Below are positions 23,990 through 38,900 of a stretch of DNA of 64,000 nt, piece after piece. The position numbers were made by a program, and so were the translations under genes. Numbering within the stretch: position 1 is the first letter of the stretch; the number at the start of each line of letters is the position of its first letter. The notes under the pieces are model-generated. The model was given only the letters and a program-made list of their open reading frames with translations. It was not told the origin of the DNA and did not search any database. The stretch is from Ananas comosus (taxonomy: Eukaryota > Streptophyta > Magnoliopsida > Poales > Bromeliaceae), in the NCBI RefSeq assembly GCF_001540865.1, contig NC_033638.1, positions 4,259,502-4,323,501 on the forward strand. Direction: 5' to 3'.

Positions 23990-26900
23990 CTGAATAGGAA
24001 AATGCAGTTAAAACCTTCGGAACTGAAAGTTGCATAAAATAGACTCAACATGGATTAAATGAAAAGACACTACCGTGAACTTCTTTGGCAAGTAGACCCA
24101 TCAACTTACAACGTTTGAAATTAGCCCCTCAACATTAATAGACAGCTAAATAGACCCTCTCTCTCAGAAATGTTAGAAAACTAACTCAAATGTTCATCAA
24201 TTGTCCATGATGCGAAATAGAATATGTTCAAACAACACAGGATCCTAGCTTCTCTTCTCTGCTCGATGTATAAAAGCATCAAAGCAGAAGCATACTTCCA
24301 AAATAAACAAAATTTGCCGTCAATGTAGGGCAACTGTAGAAAGTAGATCGACCAACTGAAAGAAAGATTTGAGTTATCATCCAGAGCAATGGGAAGTTGC
24401 CTGGGCCAAGAATGATAAAAGATTGAACTGATTTTTTGGAGTGTGCTTCAATCTTGATTCTTTCTTCTATACAATGGAGAGGTGATAAGCTATTCTCTGT
24501 TTTGGAACCACTATAGGATGATGTGAAAAAACACTTGCCAGGGTTAGCAGTTAGTCTTCCAATTCTTTCTCCAGACAGGAGTTAATTTCACTATGTAATA
24601 AGTTTCGAAGGTCAATTACAAAAACTGAAAGTTTAGGCGTTGTTTGGCACTGCCACCATTTTTTGTTTCTTTAAACATCAATCTTAAATAATTTGATATA
24701 CTAGCAGGATAATTCTTTTCTTGTCATGATCGGTTAGCTTGCGAGACAACCATCCAAGTGATGGATGACAAACTTATTTCCGCAAAAAAAAAAAACTTGG
24801 AACCAATAAATATTTGCTTCCAAGTTTTTTTTTTTTTTGTTGCCAAGCAAACACCTTAAATGTAGGGATTGCAAGCAATCCATCATCTCCTCCTACACTA
24901 TTTCATATAAAAATTTTATTTAAAAAGAAAACAAAAAAGGGCAACAATGCCAACGAGCCTGGCTTAAAGACCAGTAGAGTTCAGGAAGGTATGTGCATTT
25001 TGCCCACCCAACAATCATGTTAGAGGCAAGGATTTATGTGCTGTGGCACGGGATCGTGCTGTAAACTTGTTGGCATGGTACGGCATAGTGCATGTCGGGT
25101 CATACTGATGCATGTTGATCACATAAAATATATGTGCGCCGACATATAATGACATGAAAAATTTATTTTTTTTAGCAACAAAAATTTTCTTGTTGCTTAT
25201 TATGTATCTTTATCAAATCTTTTGAATTTTATTGAAAAAATTACTTACTATTTTAAAGTAAAAAAGATTTTGAACTATGCCATCGGCACGGGGGCTGTAT
25301 CGTGATGGTATCTCGTTAGCACGATACGGTGCAGTAGACGTGGCCCGTGCCGGTGGGTACTTAAATCCTTGGTTAGAGGACAAAATTCAACTCACATTTA
25401 AAGTTCCGTCCATGTCTATTCTAGCAATCGACCCAACAGTTGCTGCAGTTTCATTTGACCACCCAAGTCGGGGCTGAGTAATGGATGGCATGACATGAAC
25501 CTTCTGTCCTACTTCGAAAGGCTGCACCTTCTCCATGTCTGCAACAGAGCAAGGAAAAGGCTTGCTCCTAAAGCAAAAGGCAACACCCATATCACCATCG
25601 TCTTCTAGACTGTGTATCATCCCTATGCTATTACGTGTGACATCCTCCCATCCATACTTTGGTGACGGTACAGTGGCTTTAACTCTAACCCAGTCACCGA
25701 CCTGCAAACCAGTAATTGGAGGAAGAGACTCAGAATTGCTAATAAAGCAAAGGCAATGTTTGTTGGATACAACACCTTACCTTAAATTTCTCAACCTTCT
25801 CCATATCAGAAGGATCTGCTTGCCACGGAGTCGATCGATTGCGGATATCTATCAGCAGTAGACCATCACTCTCAATTTCAATTATTTTTCCTACACTGTG
25901 ATGTGTCTCACCACCCCAAGCATATCTAGGTTCCGCAACAGATCTCTTTACGGATACTCGGTCACCAATCTGGAGGAGTTCAGAGAGTGCCATACAAGCA
26001 AGAAAGCAATATCAAGAAAGAAAAGGATAGCAGAAATTAGTATTAAATAGAAAAGGGAAAGTATAGATAATGCAGGGACTGCACAGTATGCATCTCCTTA
26101 CCCTGAATGGTTCAACTGGTTCAACTTCCTCAGGCTCACAGTGCCACGGAGTAGGCAAATAGCAAAGACCCAATAAAAGGCTGCTATCAGGTCTGATGGC
26201 ATACACGATCCCAATACTTCCAGGAGTTATGGCTTCCATGCCGTGGATAGCAGCTGTTAAAGAGGGCCGCACTCGGACCCAATCACCAACCTTAAACTCT
26301 TCCACCCTCTCCATTTCAGCAGGATCAGCTCTCCATCCCCTAGAAGCTCCAGGGAAACCAACCCGTAAAATGCCGTCATCATCAACACACAGTACAGTTC
26401 CAATGCTATCTCTTGATTGACCACGCCATCCAAATCTGATGAAAAAACACTCAAGAATGAAGTGCTATAAGGGAGGATTTATACAAAATTTGGACAAAGA
26501 AAACACTATATTGCAAAACAGCATGTCAGTTACAAGAGCAAAATAAAGCTGAACAGTGATAACAAGTAGTAGCCGTAAGTCAAATCCTTTTAAAATGATA
26601 TTTTCACATGACAAAAAAAAGGAACATCTGCCTGGCAGATGTTCATGAAAACAGAAATCACCTATTAGACCTGTCCTCCAATAAATGGTGTCATCTAATT
26701 ATAGAAAGGTTATGACTTATGTATCTCGTGGTTTTACGAGGTTAATTATACTAGTTAGAATGCTCTGGAGGTAAGTACAAACATCAGAATTTCAAAAAGG
26801 GTCATTTGCAATTTTTACTTTCTGATGACAAGATGCTAAAAGAAGCATATTGAAGGTTGGATGACTAGAACGACAATTTTTAAGATGAAAGAAGCATAGC

Positions 26901-29900
26901 TCTGCCACACGCTTGAGGGATAGTACTAATTTCCGCTAACAGGCCTTGGAAAAGAGCCTCAAGATTCCTAGAGTTAGCCTCTGTAGCTGCTCCACTTTGT
27001 TACTTCAACAACGGAAAGAAACTTCTTTGAAAGAGTAATCTGTATTCTGCATCAATATTAACATATTTCTACTATTTCTGAGGTCTAACAAAAATGCGCA
27101 AAACACACTCACCATTCTCAACGTGCTGGGCAAATTGTGCACTTATCTCCTATCTTCATCAACTCAATTTATGCGGCTATCAACCAAACTAATTTCCAAA
27201 CCAAATACTCCGTGAATGTGCAGGATATGGGTGATATATGTTATGCGAGGGAAGGATTTAAGTGCCTGACAGCATGGGCTATCCTGAACTTGCATTCAAG
27301 ATCATTTAAATGCATCAATTTATTCTTTTTTTCTACTATTCATGCATTTAAATGATCTTAATTCGATGAAATGGAGGATCCATTTGGGTAGTTTGATTTT
27401 CCAGTTTGTAACACTTGTTTCTCAGCAAATCAGAACAGATTTTATAAATATTTAATGAAATAAGTAATCATTAATACATGAGTTTCAACAGCATACCTTG
27501 GTTCTCTGACATCAGATTTTAGCTGCACATGCTGCCCCCTGTTTAAGGGAATCACTTTGATAACTTCGCTAGTCAAAACATGAGCTTCTCCAGTGCAAAA
27601 TGATACAATAAGATTGTCCAAATCCAGGATGGTCTGCACAAAACCTACACTCTTCTGTCTTGCACCTTGCCAACCATATGCTGGAGTCTCGACACCTCTT
27701 TTGAATTTAACCCAGTCTCCAACTTCATATCTGACATGAGCATCCGGTCAGATATTGCTCGAATTGTATATAAATTTCTTCTCTTATCATCCACCAAAGG
27801 TCATTAGAAATATTAAAATAGCCTTTCCCAAAAAAAAAAAACATAAACGAAAGAAAGTTTGGTAAGAAAGTTATATCAGGTTACATTTTTCTTACATGGT
27901 TGGTGAAAGTTGAACACCTTTATCTGCTAGCGCTTCCATCAGCTCTTCCGAAATCCATTCTCGAGGGAGACTCTCTAGAAAATCACGCAATGTCCAGCCC
28001 CTGAAGCAAATTACTATATTACTCCCAAGACCTTGCCAATATATGAAATAGCCATTAATCTCTACAAAATGAAGACAATTCCAAACTATGTTACAACTTC
28101 CAGCAAGCAGACATGATATATACTTAAATCACACAACATGCCATCATTTCAACTTCATGCATCTGATATTGGAGAACAGATCATAAGTTACAAGATGATG
28201 TCACCTAAACACTTGAAGTGATCTCAGCTAAATAGCTATACTTCGACATGCTAATCATGCAATTGAAGAAGAGATAAAACTCTTTTAAGTCAATAATTAC
28301 TCGCCTGTGGTTTCTCACTTCTATTGCAGGAGATGGATGCTGCAGCATTACAACAATCCAATTCAAATTCTCACGTATCATCTTTGCAGCATCAGCGGCG
28401 ATGTGAAATGCATTGTCCCCATCATCATCCTAATTAAATTAGCCAATGCAAAACTGAAAGATTAGATCAAAAAGAAAATGTATATGCATGTCCACTAAGA
28501 TTCTAAAGTAAAATGATCATCAGCACAGCTAAATCAGTAAAAACTGAAAAGACTATTCTGTGAGCATGCTTCCACTGAATAACAATTCAAATCAACTAAT
28601 GCATCAAATGCATTTGATAGCCCTCATGAAAGGGATACAACAAAGAATGACCATCAACATTTTGAGCCAAAATGTAGAACAAACAATTTAGTGGAGGATA
28701 AACTAATGGCAGATGTCATGACACATAAATCATAAGCGCCCTGAGTTTCAAACTGTTGGCAGATTTGAGATCTATCAAACTGTTATTCTTGTATCAAAAT
28801 ACTTGCAGAGAAGTACACAAGTATCTATGAATGAATGACAAGAGAACTCTCGAAAATATCATTCTTGTTTTTCTGTGCTATAGAAGCTGCAGTGCTTCAT
28901 ATAAATCTGGTCAAACATGCACTTTGCAGTGATGGAATTTAATGTTGCCACCTAATAAATTTGTCTGTACACGTGCACATATAGAGTTGAAGCATATACT
29001 AAAACATAATGTGTCAGCTCAAACAATAGGTCTTTCATCAACTCAAGCATTAAGTCCACCAGTATAGGGCTCGCGCTTCGCAGTGGGTAGGTAATATTTC
29101 AACCAATTAAGATATATATAACCAATTAAGATATAAATTTGTCTGTACACGCGCACATATAGAGTTGAAGCTTATACTGAAACGTTATGTGTCAGCTCAA
29201 ACAATAGGTCTTTCATCAACTCAAGCATTAAGTCGGCTAATATAGGGCCCGCGCTTCGCAGCGGGTAGGTAATATTTCAACCAATTAAGATATATATACT
29301 TTTAAGATTAAAAAATTTAACTAAAGAAACCAAAAAAAAAAAATTCTATACAGTAGTCTTATGTACGTTATAAAAAATATATATTTTATTAATATTTTCT
29401 TAACTTTCAATATTTGTAGGGTTAAATTATTTTAATAATTTTATTTAAAATTTTAATTAAATTAATAGTTTTGATAGCTATTCTATAAATATATTTTTAA
29501 CTAAAAAGTTAAAGTTACAGTACTAATTTCAAATTGAAGAATAGGCTAGGATGTCTTTACTTTGTAAAATTGATTAAAAAAATAAGAAACTATTAGATGC
29601 ACTTGGTGTATATTAATACTCCATACACCGTAACTTATATTAGATGACTAATGTTCTAATATCAAAATTTAATTAAACATATCTTATTACAAAGTCTAAT
29701 AATTTAATTATGTTTGATGAATTAATTTTAAAATCTTTTTAAAGTCGCTTTACAGTGCAATAGGCATGTCCAAAATTTTTATTGGTCATGTAGCAAGCTT
29801 CTATTAGTCCATGACTTAATTGGCGAAACCATTTTTTTGATACTTGTATTTCGCTAAGTCCCTTTCGATATAGAGAAAGGGGGACAAGAAAGCATACAAA

Positions 29901-32900
29901 ATAAATGTAAACTATGGTGAAAATATACATCTGTTGTGCAACCCTGTTTCATATCTTAATGCATGTAAATCAAGAGGGAAAAAAAATCTATACATATATT
30001 AAATCTTGCGTTCTTAAAGGGGAAAAACGCTAATCTATACTCTCACTAAACGTAAGCTATGGTTTGGTGTAGTTCATCATGCCAGCTGAGAAGTGTTGCC
30101 TTATTAAGAAAAAGAAATCTACATTTTCGCATATCTCTTGCTCACATATGCCTACGATCAATTCTCACCCAATTTGAATTCCTATTGTGATTTGGTAACT
30201 AATTTCCTGTTATGTCGGTTTAAGTGATCTTCTTTGATTTGATTCTTTCATCCTCCTATGTTTACCTCACCTATAGTTGTCGAGATGTCGGTTGTTCAGC
30301 TTTCTTATAATAAATTACTTGAGGAAATATCCAAGCAACTTGGCATCGAAACTCCTTAGTGCAAGGTGACAGTTGCTGCGGAGGGTTGGTTCCTAGCATA
30401 CATAGACCTTCCGATTGCCTATACTGGAACAACTATTGAAATTGTCTGGTGTTGGTGTGATCCGTCGCCTGATTTCGTTGTCGCAAGAGAAGATGCAGCC
30501 CATGTAGCTATTTAAGGAATGAGAGGCAAACTTGATTTGCAAATAAAAGATGCGAACTACAATGACTATATACTGTACAAAAATTTGTATGACAATGTTA
30601 CGGTCCAATATACTAAGTTGCTTGGTCAATTCAATAACATGAAACGAGAGCACAATCTTTTAAAAGATTGTTATGCTTCCGCCATGGCTGAAAAAGTGAG
30701 GAGAGAAAGGATAAGATCGAGGAGAGAGAGAGAAAGAGAAGGGATAAAATTGAGGAGAGAGAGGAGAGGTAAGATTGATGGGGGGACAGAGGTGGAATAA
30801 GAGGGCGCCACGTGGCACATGAAGAGGTGTCAAATAATGTATTGTATAGATTTGTATAAAGAAATAAACGGGCGGAGAGAGGCAAAGACTATTGTATGAA
30901 GAATGGTCCTTAACAATCTACTAGTCAATCTAAAAGAGAAAAAGCTAGTAGATAATACTTCAATTTGAAATATATCAAGTCTTGATTCATGAAACTGACC
31001 ACAGATTGAAGCCAGATGTAAGTTAATATTTCATAGAAATAATAACATTTGAGATAGTGCTTGGATTACGTATAAGTGGGGAACAAGAGGTTTATTCCCC
31101 ACTTATACCCAAACAAAAGGGGGAACACTTGTTTCCCTCTTAATAGATTAGTCTAGGATAACCCGTTAAGAGGGGAAAATAGTAGTTCCTCTCTTTTAGT
31201 GTGGAACTACAATTCTCCCTTTTGTTCCTCCCCTTAATTAAGTAATAAATAATTCAACAATATGAGTAGTTAATGTATTATATGTTAACTTACTAATTAA
31301 CTAGCTAGCTAATTAACCACTTAATTTATTCAATTAAAAATATTTAATTAATACTTGAGCAATTAATTTATTATTTATAATTAATTAACTAATTAATTTT
31401 TAACTATTTGATGTGCTTATGTAGTAATTAATAATCACATTAATCAACTAATTAATATTTTGACTAATTTAATTAATTTATTAACTATTTATCTAAATGA
31501 TTTAACAATTAACTAATTAATCAATTAACATAGTAAATTACATTTTTATAGTAAATTAATTAATTAGTTATTAAATTAAACCCTTTGATATTTTTTAATT
31601 AGGTAAAACATTTTTATTTTAAAATCATAATTGCTCCGATTTCCATTATTCCAATTTAGCGATCGAAACACTATTTTTTATTCACGGGAATAACTCATTT
31701 CTTATCCAAATACAAAATTAGTTTAGTTCCTACTTATCCCAGAAGTTGTACCTATATCAATAATAAGCAAAACAACTTATTCCCGAACCAAACGATACTT
31801 GAGAGTCTAATATATGAACTACTCTATGGATTGTTTAACACAGACTAGTAGATCTATGTGAAAGCACAGACAGTATAAATCTCACACACGATAATACAAC
31901 AATAAACTGACACTCAACATATAAAATATAGTAATAGTTTAAAGGGTACTTGCCAGTGTTCTAAACTAGGAATACACAAAACCAAATGAAATTCCAGAAC
32001 ATATATGAATATTTGCTCCATGGAAAAGTCAAAATTATAAAGTGACCAATTATTTTAGATTCAAGAGACAATATTGCTTTTTATCATCAAAAAGAAGTGC
32101 TGGTCGATTTCACTTTTCATAATATGAAGTAAATTCCCAATAATGTGCAGAAATACCTAGGTTCACAATATAAATATCACATCGGGTCCTAACTTTCTCA
32201 CATGATGATGGAACCCTGGGAAGCTTACTGACTATGAAACGTTAGGAGCACATTAAAATCTTATCTTAGCGGATGGTTTGAATATTTCAGACCATATAAG
32301 GGAAGGCTAATTCATGTGGCCATATAAAAGGCTTATTCAATAATAACTCAAGCTTACTCCTATAGTACATACATAGCTTCAGAAACCTTTTCTTTGATCA
32401 ATGAAATTGTTATATATATATACATGTGTGTGTGTGTATGTATATATATATAACTGACCTGTATGCTTCGCAAGGAAAGACCATAAACTGACCTGCATAT
32501 TGCAGTTTGCACCAGCAGATAAAAGCAAGCCGACACATGAGTTTGCACCTCTATTTAGTGCAACATGGAGAGGTATTGTATTTTGCGCATTTCTTATATT
32601 GACATCAACCCCAGCTTCAAGAATAATCTGAGAGGATAATAGAACAGAATCATAATTTACAAAATCAACCCAGGAAAAAAAAAGGTAACAATGCATAGAA
32701 CTTACTGAAACTATAGACCATTTTGATTCGACTACCCAACATTTTAAAATTTTGATTTTAGTACCCAACCTTTCAATTTGTTTCATTTAATTCATTTGAT
32801 GACTCTTCCGATGCAAAATTTAAACTAATTGTTTACGATGATGAATTTATAGTTACACAAATTGCATAAAATATACTAATTAAATCGATAAAGATAAACG

Positions 32901-35900
32901 ACACATTCAAATTTAAAAGTTAAATAATCATTAACCAGCTCAAATCAAATAAATTAAAAGGTTAGGTAGCAAAATCAAAATTTTTAAAGGTTACATGTCA
33001 GATGAAAATGGGTATTAGTTGAGGTCAGTTTTATACATTTTTACCCGCAAAAAAAAATAAAATCATACATGATGGCAAGTTACAGGCTAAAAGGAGTCAT
33101 ATGCTTCTTTCACTTCAAAAGCATCTGATTTACCTTCACCAATTCAGCATCATTGATCATTGCAGCTGTATGCAAAGCTGTTCGGCAATGTGGTTCATCT
33201 TGAGCTGTTGGATCAGCACCAGCAGCAAGCAATATTCTTACTAATTCTCGACCCTCTGATAAAACAAATGTTCCACAAGTAAAGAACCATGGAAGAAAAT
33301 AAGATAATTCTTAAGCAGGAATCAAGCAAGAGTCAATTAATGGAGGGCTAATTAGCAATTTTGGTTTCTTATTGCCGCAAACTAAGAAGTCAACACAAGA
33401 AAGTAGGTTCATATTTAAAGCAAGATAAACAACAAATAACTCTTCCATTTAGAAATATTGAGATTTAAATATGAATACCAATTCAGGCGTAAATGGACAT
33501 ATTTTTCTTTGGAATCATCTTGTCATGCACATTACCAAACTGCACTAGTTGACCTTCACGTACCTCCTTAGATTTTTACTTACAGGCCAACGACATAAAG
33601 AGATCCTTGCGCATACTGCATAAAGAGATCAACTAATCCTTACAGGCCAACGACATAAAGAGATAATCAACGGCATACTTACAGGCCAACGACATAAAGA
33701 GATCAACTAATCCTTGTGTGCATACTGCAGATAGAAAGGAGTAGCGTGCAAATAGACTATTGCACAGCTAAATAAATTGTTCTTTGTAATAGCAGTTGAC
33801 CAGAAAAACAGAATGGAAATATAATGCTATATTAGATTAACATGTTTTTACAGCACAAAGGTAGGATGTTATACATCAATGATTTAAATCTACAGCATTG
33901 TAAAGTATATAATAATTATTTAGATCATGGGTTTTGAACTATAATTAACAGAGCTCATCTACAATTAGTTAATGACAATCATCTTCAGATGATCAGTTCC
34001 TCCAAGACATGATCTTTTGAATCAGAACTTGGACACTTAGTGACGATCATGTTTATCATTATCATAATAATCAGATCATCAGGCAAGTATTGAACTGATG
34101 CAGTTAACACAGATCATGTATAAATTTCTTGTTTGATTAGTTGGTTGTAGCTTTTCTTTTTACCGCTTCATACTCTCAACCCGTCCATGGGTGTTGGAAG
34201 CTTTTCATCCACATCTGACAGACAGCTTAATAAAGTAAAGGTTTGACTCTAAGAAGTTGATTATAGCTCCAAACTAAAACTAATGATCGGTGTTTCCGGC
34301 TAGGGCGACCAATAAGTGGGTATAGTAGTTAATATCCCCACTATCCCACCAAAATATGAATATGCGCTGTACCATCTGGAATTGGATAGAGTCAATATAT
34401 ACAAGGCAACCTTATCTCAGGTGATAGCAATTCCAAGCGAGATATGTGGTTATATTAGACCAAAGCCGTGCCAAGCAAGATATGTAGGTCTTCAGAGAAC
34501 TCTTATTAGACCAATCAAGAAAATAGCTAAGATTGATGCAACAGCAACGGGAAGCGCATTTTCCCATAATCCTCAACTTCTAATTCTTTTATACATAATT
34601 CATACGATCATATGCCTTAATAAGCAGCAATAATACTACAGGGATGGACTGGTAGAGATTTCTGCAGACTTGTAAAGAGGCTAACTTCACACCATAGAGA
34701 GAGGAACTTTCTTCTTCTGGTTCTTGATGTTTACAAGCATGCTGAGAAGTGATGATCTAGGAGCTATGAGGAATTAAAACCAGATTCCAGATAAATTATT
34801 CAGACTAGGCCTGTCTGGACAGCCCTCTCTCAAGATCTATTCTGAGTTCGACATTTCAAAGCGTCCACCTTCACATACATGGATAGAGCCTACCTTCTCT
34901 TGTTTGGTCAAGGAAGACTGCCAAATTTTCTAGGTACCATACAGGGCCAAACTATTGGTGAGTGGAAGTGATAGGTAATGAAGCTTTTATAAACCCCCAT
35001 CGATCAACCCCATGCTCATTAGCCTTAGTCAAGCTTCTAATTATGCTATATCTAAGCTCATTATTTGATTATTGAGTCCCACTTGCAAATTTCCCAGCAT
35101 CCTAGAGTAAGATAGCCTATGTTTCATTACAACAGAGTGGCTGCATCTAATCTATACTGCAAAGCAAGTATAAACCCATTGAATTTTTGGGCAAAAATTT
35201 GTGGCTCGAGTAATTTCCCTTAATGTTCTAAACCATGAATTAAAACTAGAGTTAGCCGAGCTGAAGTCATCTCGCTTTTTGAAATATCTTCCAGACTTTA
35301 TTATTGTCTAACATGTCTTCCCACTTAACCATACTTAACAGGCTATCTCCCGACACTTTAAGTTCTATAGACTTAAAGAGTAACAATCTTTAACCTGTTT
35401 GCTATATCCATCCCATGATGTAGTCATAATGTCATACTGCTATAATCAGCTCATAATTTAGAGTAAATTACGGCACTGGTAAGGGAATTAGAATGAAATG
35501 TCATTTAGCTCACTAAAGTACAATTTGCTAGCTTAGGTATTACATGATGAACACACAGTTGAGCAATAAACTTCCATACAAATTAAGCAATAAATAGGTA
35601 TTTCTCACTAGTCACTCAAACTCTTTGAATATCGAATATGAAATATATAGTTCTCTAGATTTATTTAGGTCTAGATTTATTAAACAGTAAATAAGTACAG
35701 CATCGAAAGTTCTATATTTATTTATTCTTCATCATTTGTTTTATGGCTTTTTTTTTGTCGCACATTCTGTATATTTTTGTTATAATAACTACATTTTGTT
35801 TAAACTTATGTGAACAACATATGCGCCAACATATTGCATATGTACCATGCAGAAGGTCAGACACTTGCAAACCGCCTCCCACTTTTTAGAACATAGAGAA

Positions 35901-38900
35901 AAAGTCATTGGATTTTAAGAAGCAATCGATAGGAACAAAAATAGAAACTTGATGGTTCAATTAAAACAAATTGAAGTTTAGTGTCCTAAATGAGATTTCA
36001 GTACAAGTTCAGTGACTAATGGTGTAATTTACCCCATAATTTTGGCATATTACTATCTATGATTGTTTTAGAAAGGAATATTGTCTAGAAAGACATTATA
36101 TGTAATCATGGTAAATGTTTAATTCACAAGCAATAATGAAGTGATTGGTAACTGTAAGGACTGAGGATTTGGTAGTGTAGTTAAACTCTCTGTTGATGAT
36201 GTTTTTGTGTGTATTTTAATTACAAAAGCACTCGTCAAGTTTCGGGAGAAAACGAGTTAGAATGGAAATTTTACGCGATCTTTACTTTTCACTTAAAGTG
36301 AATAGTAACCCAGTTTTTCGAAGAGGCCAATGTGTAAAGATGGCTTCTAGCGCGTATCGGACTCCGTTCATAGTGATTCAATAGCTCGTTTTCAATGGTC
36401 CGACTATCTTGGAACCATTGGCGCTGACGGATTTGAGGTTTGACGCACGGATTTCGAGAAAACCGGAGATACGTATATTCTATGTATTTGTGTGTGATTT
36501 TGCCTATTGGAGAGAGGATAGGTTTCGTCGCGAATCTGCGACCAAACCAGGCGAAACAAAATCGTGGGTTTGATGTCTCTGTCGTGCTGATCGCACTGGT
36601 GCGATCCGTTCGCAAATATGACCGATAGATCTCCTGATATCGCGCGTTGTTCGAGGAGTCATTAATGGCGAAACGGTAATTTTGCGACAAGCCCTACATT
36701 TTATGTACCGTTTTGCGTGAATTTGAATGTGGGGGTGTGTTCGCGGGTTTTACTCGCGCTGTGGAGGGCTTGGTTGAAAATAACCAGCTTTGGAGGACTA
36801 GTTTGCAATTAGCCAACTTGTATATATAGTCTTCTAGGGTTTGCACTGTGCAAACCCTAGCCCTACATCAGCTCAGCTAACTTAGCCGCCTCCTTCCCCC
36901 TCACCTCTTGCGCCGCGCGCTTCCTGGCCGCTGCCCACCGAGCCCCGGCCGGCCAGCGCAGCCACATTTTCCCCTGTCCCTCTCTTTTTCCACCAATCTT
37001 CTCCACCATCCTTGAACCCGAGCTAAGGAAGGACCCGACCCCTCCTCCTCGGCCGCCCCGACCGCCCGCAGCCTCTAAAGGTCATCGTCGTCGAACTCGA
37101 GCCTCCTTCGGCCGTCGCCACCTTTGTAGCCACTGCTGCCACCTTCGAGCTGACCTTGGCCCGACGTGACTTGTCACGTTTCCCCCGCCCGCCGCCGCCC
37201 AAAGCAGCACCGGCTGCCACCCTTCACGCAGGCCTCCGGGCACCCGCCTCCGGCCGGCAGTGGTCGCCGATGCGCGGCCCCGCCGCCGCCCGCACCGCAA
37301 CGCCTACGGGCGCCGCGGCTACACCCTCAGCCCGAGCCGAGCTCGGGCGGATCCGCGACCTGAGCTGCGGGGCCACCGCCCCGCCGGCCCCCGTACCCCC
37401 GCCACCCTCCCTCTCCCTCCTTTGGAACCGGGGGGACCCCCGCCGCTGATCGGCGTCACCCCGAGGTCGCCATCACCGGAGAAGCCGAGCCCGAGCTCCC
37501 CGCCTCCCGTGCGAGATAAGGCATCGCCGCCCGCCCCTTCGATTGCCTCCCGCCGACGACTCGCGTGAGCGGTGACCTTCCCCCACCGGCTGCACCCTCC
37601 TGCCGCCGAGCCACCGCCGGCCGGATCCGAGCCTCCTCTGCTCGGTGAGCTTTATTTAGTGCTGTCTGTGCATAGTTTGGGTTTGTGTTTGTCTTTCCGG
37701 CGATCCGAGGCTGTCCCGATACCTCCGGAGGTGAGCATGGTGATCGCTGGTCAGTGCTTATCACAATGCCCACCTCACTTTGGATCAACGGATTCCGAAT
37801 CAGCTTGTTCGGCGTGGTTTACCCCGAGTGCGCGCAGTTCGCAGATTTTCGGGTCATTCCCGCGCCTCCCACAGTGAGCTGTTGTGATCCGGATCATAAG
37901 CACGGCCTCCGGCACATCGAGGCCTATCAGTACGTGTCTCGGCAGACCTTGGAAGTCCTCGGTTTGCAGTAATGAGCCACAAAACCACCCTATTTACATA
38001 AAATAATGGGATTTTATGTAAATATAGGGACTTTTATGCAATTTTGCATCATGTGGCTACTGTGGGCAGTATGTTTATGTGGTAGGTGACCTCTGGACTG
38101 ATTGTCCAAGGTCCGTTAGCCTTCGCGGAAATCGGATGTCGATGTCGGTGTGTTCTTCGGCGAAATTAGCTGGCGAAACGCGATTTCGGTTCGGATTTCA
38201 TCCGACGGTGTTTGTTTGCCCTGAGTTGTGTCGCTGAGCCTTGTTGGCTGGTCACCATCGTCATATCGTGAGTTCGGAGATGACGGGTGAGCGATGGTGG
38301 GTTCCGGTGTCAAAATCGACACTTCCGGAAACCCGGGTCCGAACAATTATCCAGCGATAATTGTTTGGTTGTGTCATCTTGTGTTTATTGCCAATACATC
38401 CAAATCGATGTGTTTTGTGGCAGCGGGTGACTCGTGGCACAAGTCGATGAGTTTCGGGACACTTAGTGGGTCCCGACGACGTCCCGGTGTGATTTTCGGG
38501 ACTTCCGACGATTTACGGTGATCGATTTTAGGAAACCGATTTTGGAGAATTGTGTGGGGTTCGTGAGTTGGTTATTTTGGTTTGGTGGGTTGGATACTGA
38601 CCCGGTAGATCTTCGTAGGTCCGGTTGACTTGTTGCGCACCGAGGTTTCCGACACGATTGTGACTGGTGGGTGCTTCGAGCTGATAGTCGATGAGATCGT
38701 TTCACTTTCCTCTTTCTTGCTCTTTCTCTTGCATATCAATACTTTAGTCTCTACATGTCAATTGCTTTTGTTTATCGTTCGTTCATCATTATCTTACTAG
38801 TTGCATGGTGACAGTTGTTGATAAACATGTAGAGCAGGCTTGCATATATTGTATATCTGTGGACCTTGGGTCCAGGCAACACATCGACTTCTTTGTCGTA

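Noticed and set aside
30519..30800. 93-codon plus-strand frame considered as a small gene
   Set aside because: It is the 3' part of a longer frame broken by stops, within a candidate Helitron.
37023..37877. Several overlapping GC-rich frames on both strands that looked like a nested gene
   Set aside because: They fall within the leader region of the solo LTR bounded by GTAAC duplications, lack domains and compete with each other.
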